Shown: one piece after another, positions 1-7,156 of the stretch
Numbering within the stretch: the stretch's first letter is position 1
Layout of the letters: each line of letters opens with the position of its first letter
Assembly (NCBI GenBank): GCA_963818855.1
Contig: CAWFUH010000003.1
Coordinates: 496,001-560,000, forward strand
DNA: 64,000 nucleotides
Reading direction: 5' to 3'
From: Bog-159 sp963818855
GTDB taxonomy: Bacteria; Acidobacteriota; Terriglobia; Bryobacterales; Bryobacteraceae
Position numbers and translations under genes: made by a program
Notes under the pieces: model-generated
What the model saw: only the letters and a program-made list of their open reading frames with translations
What the model was told of the DNA's origin: nothing
Database searches by the model: none

Positions 1-2
1 CG

Positions 3-863
3 TCGAGCGAACCCACGCGGCTGATCTCGGAGTGGATCGCCGACGGCGCCATCGGCAGCGTGCGCGAGGTGCATAATTGGTCCAGCCGGCCGTTCTGGCC
101 GCAGGGGCTCGACCGGCCCGCGGAGGCGCAACCCATTCCCGATGGCCTCGATTGGAATATGTGGCTGGGCCCCGCGCCGGAGCGTCCGTTCAACCACGTG
201 TACCTGCCGTTCTCATGGCGCGGCTGGTACGATTTCGGCTGCGGCTCGTTCGGCGATATGGGCTGTTACAGCTTCGCCGGCGTGTTCAAAGTCCTGGGTC
301 TCACGCCGCCGGTGGGCGTGGAAGCGTGTTCCAGCGAGTCCTTCAGCGAGAGCTATCCGAAGGCCTCCATCGTGCACGTGGATTATCCGGCGGTGGGCAA
401 CCGTCCCGCCGTGCGCATGTCGTGGTATGACGGCGGCCTGCGGCCCAAACGCCCGGCGGGACTGCGCGCCGACGATCAGCACTATTTCCAGGCGGGCGAG
501 GATAACGAAGGCATCCTCTATGTGGGCGACAAAGGGATCATCGTGGCGGGGTTCAATGGGAACAACCCGCGCGTGTATCCGGAGTCGAAGCAGTATCAAC
601 CGCCGCCGCGCCAGTCGCGCGGAGACCGGCCGCGCGATGTGGCTATCGACCAGTGGGTAGCCGCCGCGAAGGGCGGAGCAGCCGCACCGCTGGCCAATTT
701 CGAAATTCAGACACCGGTAACCGAGGCGTTCCTGCTCGGATGCATTGCACAGCGTTTTCCCGGCGAGCGGATCGAGTGGGACACTGCGAATATGCGCATC
801 ACCAGTTCGGAGAAGCTGAATGCGTATGTGGATCCGGCGGCCCGCAGCGGCTTCGGCGCGTAA
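3..863 (+). CDS. Gfo/Idh/MocA family oxidoreductase, 5'-truncated
   Basis: This is the C-terminal part of a sugar/inositol-type NAD(P)-dependent oxidoreductase. The frame is open from the left edge of the window, so the start codon and the N-terminal Rossmann fold lie outside; about 286 residues remain. Visible family hallmarks are the REVHNW and RPFWPQG stretches at the start of the C-terminal domain, followed by the SWRGWYDFGCGSFGDMG segment and a substrate-domain beta sheet. These resemble many acidobacterial and planctomycete Gfo/Idh/MocA proteins. A GTG at position 60 could look like a start but lies inside conserved sequence, so I read it as internal. The substrate cannot be told. It ends one base before the stop codon of the convergent SDR gene. 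Confidence 0.85.
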   Translation, partial: SSEPTRLISEWIADGAIGSVREVHNWSSRPFWPQGLDRPAEAQPIPDGLDWNMWLGPAPERPFNHVYLPFSWRGWYDFGCGSFGDMGCYSFAGVFKVLGLTPPVGVEACSSESFSESYPKASIVHVDYPAVGNRPAVRMSWYDGGLRPKRPAGLRADDQHYFQAGEDNEGILYVGDKGIIVAGFNGNNPRVYPESKQYQPPPRQSRGDRPRDVAIDQWVAAAKGGAAAPLANFEIQTPVTEAFLLGCIAQRFPGERIEWDTANMRITSSEKLNAYVDPAARSGFGA

Positions 864-1637
864 TTAACCGTTCAGCTTGCGCGTGATCCTGGCGAGCATG
901 GTGCGCGGCGCCAGACGCGTCGAAAACACCGTGAGCTGGTTGCTGAAGCCGGCGACTGCTACGCGCTTGCCGGCCATCAGGCCGTCATATCCGATGCGTG
1001 CCACGGCGGCGGCGCGCATGGCTGCACCCGCGCGGAACAGGAGTGATTCCTGATTACCGGCCGTCGCGGCGAAGTTGGTTTCGGTGGGGCCGGGAACCAG
1101 CGCCGTCACGGTTACTCCGGATCCCTGCGTCTCTTCGGCGATGGCTTCGCTGAACGACAGTACGAATGCTTTGGAGGCGTAGTAAACGGCCATGAACGGT
1201 CCTGGGACGTAGGCCGCCGTGGAGGCCACGTTTAGTATCCTGCCTTTACCCCGCGCGAGCATGCCCGGCAGAAACAGGCGCGTCAGATGTGCCAGGGCGG
1301 CGACATTCACCTGGATCATGCGCGCTTCTATCTCGTAATCGATCTCGGCATAAGCACCGCGGGCACCAAATCCGGCATTGTTCACCAGAACGTCGATGGT
1401 AATGCCCAGTTGGCGGAGGTCTTCAAACAGGCGCGGCGGAGCACCGGGGTCGGCCAGGTCGGCCGCCATCGCCCGCGACTGGATGCCGTGCGTGCGCGCC
1501 AATTCGGCGCCTAGCGCCTGCAGTTTGTCCGCGCTGCGCGCGACCAGCACAAGGTCGTGCCGGTGGGCCGCAAAGATACGGGCCAGTTCCTCGCCGATGC
1601 CGCTGGATGCGCCCGTGATCAGTACTGTCGGGTTCAT
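864..1637 (-). CDS. Short-chain dehydrogenase/reductase (SDR)
   Basis: This is a 257-residue classical SDR, the normal length for the family. The cofactor motif TGASSGIG is at residues 8-15, NNAG at 86-89, the catalytic Ser near 139 (NVAST) and the YxxxK pair at Tyr152/Lys156 (YYASK). It should be a cytoplasmic NAD(P)-dependent oxidoreductase; the substrate is unknown. It starts only 6 bases after the TetR stop codon, so the two genes form a tetR-SDR operon transcribed from the operator region at 2242-2293. The shared control suggests that the SDR and the divergent flavoprotein act on related, probably lipophilic, substrates. That link is inferred. Confidence 0.88.
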   Translation of the reverse strand: MNPTVLITGASSGIGEELARIFAAHRHDLVLVARSADKLQALGAELARTHGIQSRAMAADLADPGAPPRLFEDLRQLGITIDVLVNNAGFGARGAYAEIDYEIEARMIQVNVAALAHLTRLFLPGMLARGKGRILNVASTAAYVPGPFMAVYYASKAFVLSFSEAIAEETQGSGVTVTALVPGPTETNFAATAGNQESLLFRAGAAMRAAAVARIGYDGLMAGKRVAVAGFSNQLTVFSTRLAPRTMLARITRKLNG

Positions 1638-1643
1638 AGCACG

Positions 1644-2222
1644 CTATTCCTCTCCCGTAGTGTAAGTGCAAAAGCGCAGCACCTCGGACCTGGAGCGCCA
1701 GGGAAGTTGCCCGGCGTTGGCCAGTTTCGCGATGCCGTGAACCAGGCTCCAGGCCTTGTAAGCCAGCCGTTCGGAATCGCCCGCGGGCAGATGGCCGGCC
1801 GCCTGGCAATCGCGCACGAAGCCGCGCAGCGTTTCGAAACAGCGCTGGGCGGCGGCCGCGCACTCCGGGTATTGGAGTGGATCCCAGGGCGCGTCGAACA
1901 TGGCCGCGAAGTGCTGCGGCCAGCGCAACGCGAAATCCACGTAAGCCAGGCCGCTGCGCCGCAGACGATTGAGGGGGCCGATCCGGGTGCTGGAGCGGGC
2001 CATGGCGCGCGTGAGACGGATGAAGCCATCGGTGGCCACGGCCGCCAGCAGATCGTTGCGATCGCGGAAATGGCGGTACGGCGCGTTGTGGGAGACGCCG
2101 GCGCGGCGGGCCGCCTCACGCAGAGTGAAGCCGCGCGGGCCGGTCTCGGCGATCAAGCCGATAGCCGCCTCCACCAGCGCCTCTTTCAGTTTTCCGTGAT
2201 GATAGGGCCGTGCCGCGGGCAT
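1644..2222 (-). CDS. TetR/AcrR family transcriptional regulator
   Basis: This 192-residue protein has the TetR plan. An N-terminal helix-turn-helix lies at roughly residues 15-60, with FTLREAARRAGVSHNAPYRHF as recognition region (the YRHF motif is diagnostic), followed by an alpha-helical ligand-binding domain. It is probably a repressor that releases DNA on binding a small molecule. Its gene is divergent from the retinol-saturase-like flavoprotein, and the 60 bases between them hold an 18-bp inverted repeat that overlaps promoter elements, which fits autoregulation and control of both directions. The SDR follows as second gene of its operon. The ligand is unknown. Confidence 0.88.
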   Translation of the reverse strand: MPAARPYHHGKLKEALVEAAIGLIAETGPRGFTLREAARRAGVSHNAPYRHFRDRNDLLAAVATDGFIRLTRAMARSSTRIGPLNRLRRSGLAYVDFALRWPQHFAAMFDAPWDPLQYPECAAAAQRCFETLRGFVRDCQAAGHLPAGDSERLAYKAWSLVHGIAKLANAGQLPWRSRSEVLRFCTYTTGEE

Positions 2223-2241
2223 GTTCTGATTCTAACAAACG

Positions 2242-2293
2242 AATGTTGACAGTAGCAACTTTATCCGGCTATGATGTTGCTGATGTCAACATT
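2242..2293. promoter_or_regulatory. Divergent promoter with TetR-type operator pair
   Basis: The arms aatgttgacagtagcaac (2242-2259) and gttgctgatgtcaacatt (2276-2293) are inverted copies matching at 16 of 18 positions. Each half holds a GTTGACA-nn-AGCAAC site. On the plus strand TTGACA (2246-2251) and TATGAT (2270-2275) are spaced by 18 bases, an almost consensus sigma-70 promoter. The mirror TTGACA (2289-2284, minus strand) points at tetR with a weaker GATAAA 18 bases on. Repressor bound here would cover both promoters. The -10 element overlaps the first possible ATG at 2271, so translation of the flavoprotein must start further down. Confidence 0.7.
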
Positions 2294-3899
2294 AACACCG
2301 CCGAGCGGCACGTCTTCGGGGAATACCGGCGTTTCCTATAAGCAGCAACCGCCCGCAGGCGATTGGGACGCCATCGTCATCGGCTCCGGCATGGGCGGCC
2401 TGACCTCGGCCGCCTTGTTGGCGCGGCGCGCCGGAAAACGCGTGCTGGTGCTCGAGCGGCACTACACGGCGGGCGGGTTCACGCACGTCTTTCATCGTCC
2501 CGGATATGAGTGGGACGTGGGGGTACACTATATCGGCGAAATGCAGACGGGCTCGCCCATGCGCACGCTATTCGACCAGATCACGGAAGGGCGCCTGGAA
2601 TGGGCGGCCATGCCGGACGTCTACGACCGGATCCTCATCGGCGGCCGCGCCTACGAGTTGGTCCGCGGCGCCGCGCGCTTCACCCAGCGTCTGCGAGAAT
2701 ATTTTCCAAACGAGAGCGCGGCCATCGGCCGGTATGTCGCGCAGGTGCAGGATGCCGCGCGCGCCAGCAGATTGTACTTCGCGGAGAAGGCTATCCCCGC
2801 GGCCCTGGCGCGCGTCGCAGGACCTTTAATGCGCCGGCGGTTCCTCGGCTTCGCCGGGCGGACAACCGCGGAAACGCTGGCGCGCCTCACCAACGATGGC
2901 CAACTCATCGCGGTGTTGACCGGACAATGGGGCGACTATGGCCTCCCGCCGGGACAGAGCAGCTTCGGCATCCACGCCATGATCGTCGCGCATTATCTGG
3001 AAGGCGCGTTTTATCCGGTGGGCGGCGCATCGCGGATCGCGGCGGCCATCGCGCCCGCAATCGAGCGCGCGGGCGGAAGGATTGTGGTGGGCGCCGAGGT
3101 CGACCAGGTCCTGCTTGATGCGCGGAACCGCGCGATGGGCGTGCGCATGGCCGACGGGCGCGAACTGCGCGCACCGTTGATTTTCAGCGATGCGGGCGCC
3201 TGGAATACCTACGCCAGGCTGCTGCCACCGGACACGCCGGGGCGCGCGGCCTCACTCGCGGAAATCGAGCGCATTCCCAATTCGATGGGTCATGTGTGCT
3301 TGTACGTGGGGTTGCGCCGCGACGCCGGCGAACCGGAATTCGGCTCGACGAATCTGTGGATCTACCCTGGACCGGATCACGATGCCAACGTGGCGCGTTT
3401 TGCGGCTGATCCGGAGCAACCCTTCCCGGGCTTATTCATTTCGTTCCCGTCGGCCAAGGATCCAGAATTCGCAGGCCGCTACCCCGGACGCGCCACCATC
3501 GAGGTGGTCACGCTGGCGCCTTACGCCTGGTTCGAGCCATGGGCGGAGACGCGCTGGAAACGCCGCGGCCCGGATTACGATGCGCTAAAGCGGAGGTTCG
3601 CCGAACGGCTGCGCCAGGAACTGGAGCGGCACGTACCGGCGGTGCGCGGAAAGATCGACTACTGTGAGCTTTCGACGCCGCTCTCCACCCGCCAGTTTGC
3701 GAATTATCATCGTGGCCAGATCTATGGAGCCGCGGCCACGCCCGAACGGTTCCGCACTCGCGCATTGAGTCCGCGGACGCTGGTCGGTAACCTTTACCTG
3801 ACAGGTGCGGATGCGGGCATGCTTGGAGTCGTCGGCGCACTGGCCGGTGGGGCGCTGGCGGCGTCGGCTGTGCTGCACCGCAACCTCATGCCGGCGTAA
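2283..3899 (+). CDS. FAD-dependent oxidoreductase, retinol saturase / carotenoid isomerase-like
   Basis: A flavoprotein of the phytoene desaturase superfamily, about 538 residues from this start. The dinucleotide-binding motif GSGMGG is at residues 34-39, followed by the ERH-YTAGGF segment and the VGVHYIGEM stretch, which resembles all-trans-retinol 13,14-reductase and CRTISO rather than true CrtI. The C-terminus carries the second FAD contact (LYLTGADAGMLGVVGALAGG). It probably saturates or isomerises an isoprenoid or other polyene. I chose ATG 2283 because a strong promoter's -10 box covers the ATGs at 2271 and 2274; transcription would start at about 2282, making this a leaderless message. 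Annotation from 2271 adds four residues only. The gene is divergent from tetR. Confidence 0.85.
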   Translation: MSTLTPPSGTSSGNTGVSYKQQPPAGDWDAIVIGSGMGGLTSAALLARRAGKRVLVLERHYTAGGFTHVFHRPGYEWDVGVHYIGEMQTGSPMRTLFDQITEGRLEWAAMPDVYDRILIGGRAYELVRGAARFTQRLREYFPNESAAIGRYVAQVQDAARASRLYFAEKAIPAALARVAGPLMRRRFLGFAGRTTAETLARLTNDGQLIAVLTGQWGDYGLPPGQSSFGIHAMIVAHYLEGAFYPVGGASRIAAAIAPAIERAGGRIVVGAEVDQVLLDARNRAMGVRMADGRELRAPLIFSDAGAWNTYARLLPPDTPGRAASLAEIERIPNSMGHVCLYVGLRRDAGEPEFGSTNLWIYPGPDHDANVARFAADPEQPFPGLFISFPSAKDPEFAGRYPGRATIEVVTLAPYAWFEPWAETRWKRRGPDYDALKRRFAERLRQELERHVPAVRGKIDYCELSTPLSTRQFANYHRGQIYGAAATPERFRTRALSPRTLVGNLYLTGADAGMLGVVGALAGGALAASAVLHRNLMPA

Positions 3900-3921
3900 T
3901 AATGGAAGAGCAGGACTAGAT

Positions 3922-3962
3922 GGCGGCCTGAGAGGCCGCCGCAGGCTGCGAGCCTGCCCCAC
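3922..3962 (-). repeat. Two-hairpin dispersed repeat, copy 1 (reverse orientation)
   Basis: Two adjacent perfect or near-perfect hairpins (3922-3940 and 3941-3957) end in CCCCAC. The reverse complement differs from the copy at 53205-53244 by a single base in the region compared. It sits between the flavoprotein stop and the ADOP start, ending four bases before that ATG. Confidence 0.8.
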
Positions 3963-3965
3963 GAC

Positions 3966-6404
3966 ATGGCGTTGCTCTGGCAGAATATCCGGTACGGCTT
4001 GCGGCTCTTCATCCGCAGCCCCGCATTTGCGGCAGTGACCATACTCAGCCTGGCGCTGGGCATCGGCGCCAACACCGCTATCTTCAGCGTTCTCGACGCC
4101 GTATTGTTGCGCGAGCTTCCGGTGCCGCAGCCACGCCAACTCGTGCAGCTATCCGTGGTTTATCGGAATGGCGGCGAAGTGCCGTTTTCCTACCCGATGT
4201 TCCAGGGCCTGGATCGCTGGCAGCGCGTCTTTTCCGGGCTCTATGGGTGGAGCGGGGCGAGCCTGTCGAACGTAGAAGCCGACGGACAACTTTTCCTGAG
4301 CGCAGTGCGGGCGGTTACCGGCAATTACTTCACCGGCTTAGGTGGCACGCCGCAGCTCGGCAGGCTGATCGCCCCGGCGGATGTGGACCACGGTACGCCC
4401 GTCGCCGTGCTCGGCTACGAGTGTTGGGAGAGCCGCTTCGGCCGCGACCCGGCTGTGATCGGCAGGACGATTCGGATCGAAGGCAAACCGTTCACGGTGG
4501 TGGGAGTCACCCGCCAGTGGTTCACGGGGATGAGGCCCGGCGAGCCGGCCGCATTCACCATCCCCATCACGGCCTCTCAGTTCAATCGCGACAGCCGCTC
4601 GTTGCTGTGGGTCTTCGCCACCGGCCGCCTGCGCGACGGTGTCACCCTCGGGCAGGCGCGCACACAACTCGCAACCTTCTGGCCCGATGTGCTGCACGCC
4701 ACAGTTCCCCTGGAGAGTCGTGGCCAGCGGCGGCTCTCGTTCTTTTCCATGCGGCTGAATTTGAAAGATGCCGCGACCGGCGCCAATACCGGTTTGCGCG
4801 ATCGCGTGTCGCGCCCCCTCTATTTGCTGATGGGCGCAGTGGTCCTGATTCTGCTGATCGCTTGCGTGAACCTGGCTAACCTCACGCTGGCGCGGGCCGC
4901 CGCGCGCAGTTCCGAGATGAACACGCGCGCTGCGTTGGGCGCCAGCCGCCGCCAGATCATTCTGCAGTTGCTCACGGAAAGCCTGCTGTTGTCAGCCATC
5001 GGAACTTTGCTGGCGCTGGCGTTGGCACACTGGGGCAGTCCGTTGCTGGTGCGGCTGATCACCGAGGGAACGGCTGCGCCCGTGATCCTCGACTTGCGGC
5101 CGGATTGGCGCGTTTTCGCTTTTGCCTCATTGGCGGCCATTCTGACCGGGGCCTTGATCGGCCTGGTTCCGGCCTGGCAAATGTCGCGGCAGGAGCCGGC
5201 ATTGATGTTGCGGCAGCGCGGCGCGGGCCGCAGTCTCGGACGCACCGGAAAGATCCTGATCGTGGCGCAGATTGCGTTGTCGCTGGTCCTGCTATTCGGC
5301 GGCGGGCTGCTGCTGCGCACTTTCCAAAACCTGCGGGCCTTCGATCCCGGCTTTCGGAAGACCGGCGTGCTGGAAGTAAGCCTGCAGCACCGGCCCGACG
5401 GTTCCCAACACCAGGACATCAACAGCTACCGCCGGCAGGTTATCGAGCGGGCGCAACGGTTGCCGGGAGCGTTCTCAGCCGCGTTCTCGGACTTGCCCGT
5501 GCCGGCGGGGCAAGCCTGGAAAGAGACTGTCTTGCCGGCCGGGACGGACGTCTCCCAAACGAGTGTCATGGCCGCGCTCGGATCCGTTTCGCCGGGCTTC
5601 TTTGAGACCATCGGCATGCCGCTCGTTTCCGGGAGGGATTTCGACTGGAACGACGACCCGAAGCATCCGATCGCTATCGTCGACAGCGAGGTGGCACGCC
5701 GCTTGTTCCCCGCGGGCGATGCGATCGGCAAACGCATCCGTTTCGGCGTACAACCGGACTTTCAAAATCTGGAAGTGGTAGGGATCGTGCGCGCCGCGCG
5801 CCTGATCGACTTGCATGACGCCGGCCAGCACGCGATCTTTGTGCCCTGCACGCAGCCTCCGCAATACACCGAGGACGGCAACCTCTTCCTGCGCGGCAAC
5901 CACCCGGCAGCGCTGGCGCACCCGCTGGATAAAGAGGTGCAAGCGCTCGGCCGCGAGTATATCGCCGGGACCAAAACCATCGAGCAGATGAGTGATCAAA
6001 CGCTGGCCGCGGAACACGCCACCGCCATTTTCTGCACCGCATTTGCGGGCGCCGCGCTGTTGCTGGCCGGTATCGGGCTGTTCGGCCTGATGTCCTATGC
6101 GGTCACGCTGCGCACGCGCGAGATCGGCATCCGCATGGCGCTGGGGTCGCAGCCGGGCGCCATCCTGCGCATGATCATGCGGGAGACACTGCTGCTCACC
6201 GTGGCCGGGATCGCAGTGGGAGCGCCGGGTGCGCTCGAGGCCACGCGGTTCATCGCACATTCCTTGTTTGGACTTTCCCCGTTCGATCCACTGACGCTGC
6301 TGGCGGCCGCGGGTGCACTGTGTAGTGTGGGGGCGATTGCCGGGTATCTGCCGGCGCGCCGGGCGCTCAGGTCGGATCCTATGGCGGCGCTCCGCAGCGA
6401 TTAG
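3966..6404 (+). CDS. ABC permease of the MacB/FtsX type (ADOP family)
   Basis: An 812-residue membrane protein with the duplicated MacB/FtsX layout. It has an N-terminal transmembrane helix around residues 18-42 (ILSLALGIGANTAIFSVLDA, a family hallmark), a MacB-type periplasmic domain to about 270, and a first FtsX block with helices from about 280. A second periplasmic domain follows, then a C-terminal FtsX block with GEIGIRMALGSQPG-like loop and the ending ARRALRSDPMAALR. Length and repeats fit the acidobacterial duplicated orphan permeases, which usually lack their own ATPase; none is encoded next to this gene. The transported substrate is unknown. A repeat element lies directly upstream. 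Confidence 0.9.
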   Translation: MALLWQNIRYGLRLFIRSPAFAAVTILSLALGIGANTAIFSVLDAVLLRELPVPQPRQLVQLSVVYRNGGEVPFSYPMFQGLDRWQRVFSGLYGWSGASLSNVEADGQLFLSAVRAVTGNYFTGLGGTPQLGRLIAPADVDHGTPVAVLGYECWESRFGRDPAVIGRTIRIEGKPFTVVGVTRQWFTGMRPGEPAAFTIPITASQFNRDSRSLLWVFATGRLRDGVTLGQARTQLATFWPDVLHATVPLESRGQRRLSFFSMRLNLKDAATGANTGLRDRVSRPLYLLMGAVVLILLIACVNLANLTLARAAARSSEMNTRAALGASRRQIILQLLTESLLLSAIGTLLALALAHWGSPLLVRLITEGTAAPVILDLRPDWRVFAFASLAAILTGALIGLVPAWQMSRQEPALMLRQRGAGRSLGRTGKILIVAQIALSLVLLFGGGLLLRTFQNLRAFDPGFRKTGVLEVSLQHRPDGSQHQDINSYRRQVIERAQRLPGAFSAAFSDLPVPAGQAWKETVLPAGTDVSQTSVMAALGSVSPGFFETIGMPLVSGRDFDWNDDPKHPIAIVDSEVARRLFPAGDAIGKRIRFGVQPDFQNLEVVGIVRAARLIDLHDAGQHAIFVPCTQPPQYTEDGNLFLRGNHPAALAHPLDKEVQALGREYIAGTKTIEQMSDQTLAAEHATAIFCTAFAGAALLLAGIGLFGLMSYAVTLRTREIGIRMALGSQPGAILRMIMRETLLLTVAGIAVGAPGALEATRFIAHSLFGLSPFDPLTLLAAAGALCSVGAIAGYLPARRALRSDPMAALRSD

Positions 6405-6540
6405 CCGGCGGTCACAAGCTTCGCCTATTTTTTTAATCTGCGCTGTTCGCACCAAACAAAAACACTTGCAGCGATCCGCGCCCATCGAACACCCGCCCGC
6501 GCCTAACCGCCGCGCTAACCTGATGTCGTGACCAGCCACC

Positions 6541-6571
6541 ATCGGCGTGAATCGGCGTGCATCGGCGGTTA
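6541..6571 (+). repeat. Short tandem repeat, about 10-bp unit
   Basis: Three near-identical units of the ATCGGCGTG type follow each other (6541-6570), in the 229-base gap between the ADOP gene and the next gene. The rest of that gap holds a T-run (6427-6433) after the ADOP stop and no gene that I can support. Confidence 0.5.
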
Positions 6572-6633
6572 ATCAATCCCTACCTCCGCGGCCCTCCCAG
6601 CCGAATTGGCTTCAATCGTTAGAAAAGGAAACT

Positions 6634-7059
6634 ATGGCGACTATCAAGCAAATCTTCAACGACCCCGTCCGCGGCCCGCGCGCCCAAGCTGCCGTCCTCC
6701 CCGGCGAAGACCAGAATGCCTTCGACCAGCTCTACGCCGATCTCATGTCCGCCTGGAAACCCCAGGACGCAATGGAAAAACTCCTGGTCGAGCAAATCGC
6801 CGTCTACCAGTGGAAACGGGCCCGCCTGGAGGCCGCCAAGGCCCGCCTGTACGAGCCCGGCGCGCTAGGGCCAGCCGAGTTCGCCCTCGCCCTCCGTCGC
6901 CTCTGCCTGACGCAGGGCCGCCTGGAACGCGCCGTCTCCCACACCATTTCCGACCTGGAACGCTACCGCAAAAATCCGCATGGCCCGCGGCGAGGAGCAG
7001 CGGATTCAGCGAAACCGCCGCTTGCGTACAGGCAGCCCCACATCCACCCGCGAAGGTAA
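6634..7059 (+). CDS. Hypothetical helical protein
   Basis: I do not recognise a named family. The start at 6634 is preceded by GAAAAGGAA, a good ribosome binding site 4-8 bases upstream; an upstream in-frame ATG at 6547 lacks one and runs through repeat-like sequence. The product has 141 residues, no signal peptide or membrane helix, and a long helical stretch in the middle (LLVEQIAVYQWKRARLEAAK). The C-terminus is basic and Pro-rich. Its N-terminus (GPRAQAAVLPGEDQNAF) resembles conserved hypothetical proteins that I associate with Acidobacteria, so it is likely a real gene of unknown role. Confidence 0.55.
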   Translation: MATIKQIFNDPVRGPRAQAAVLPGEDQNAFDQLYADLMSAWKPQDAMEKLLVEQIAVYQWKRARLEAAKARLYEPGALGPAEFALALRRLCLTQGRLERAVSHTISDLERYRKNPHGPRRGAADSAKPPLAYRQPHIHPRR

Positions 7060-7156
7060 ACTTCACTACCGCGTGCCACCAGCCCCTGTCCACTAACCAC
7101 TGTCCCTAGCCACCGCGCGGCGGGCCCGCTCGTGTACGATAGAAGTATCCCCCCAA

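Noticed and set aside
5475..6542. Long minus-strand frame opposite the ADOP gene
   Set aside because: Antisense shadow; the plus frame has clear domain structure and conserved motifs.
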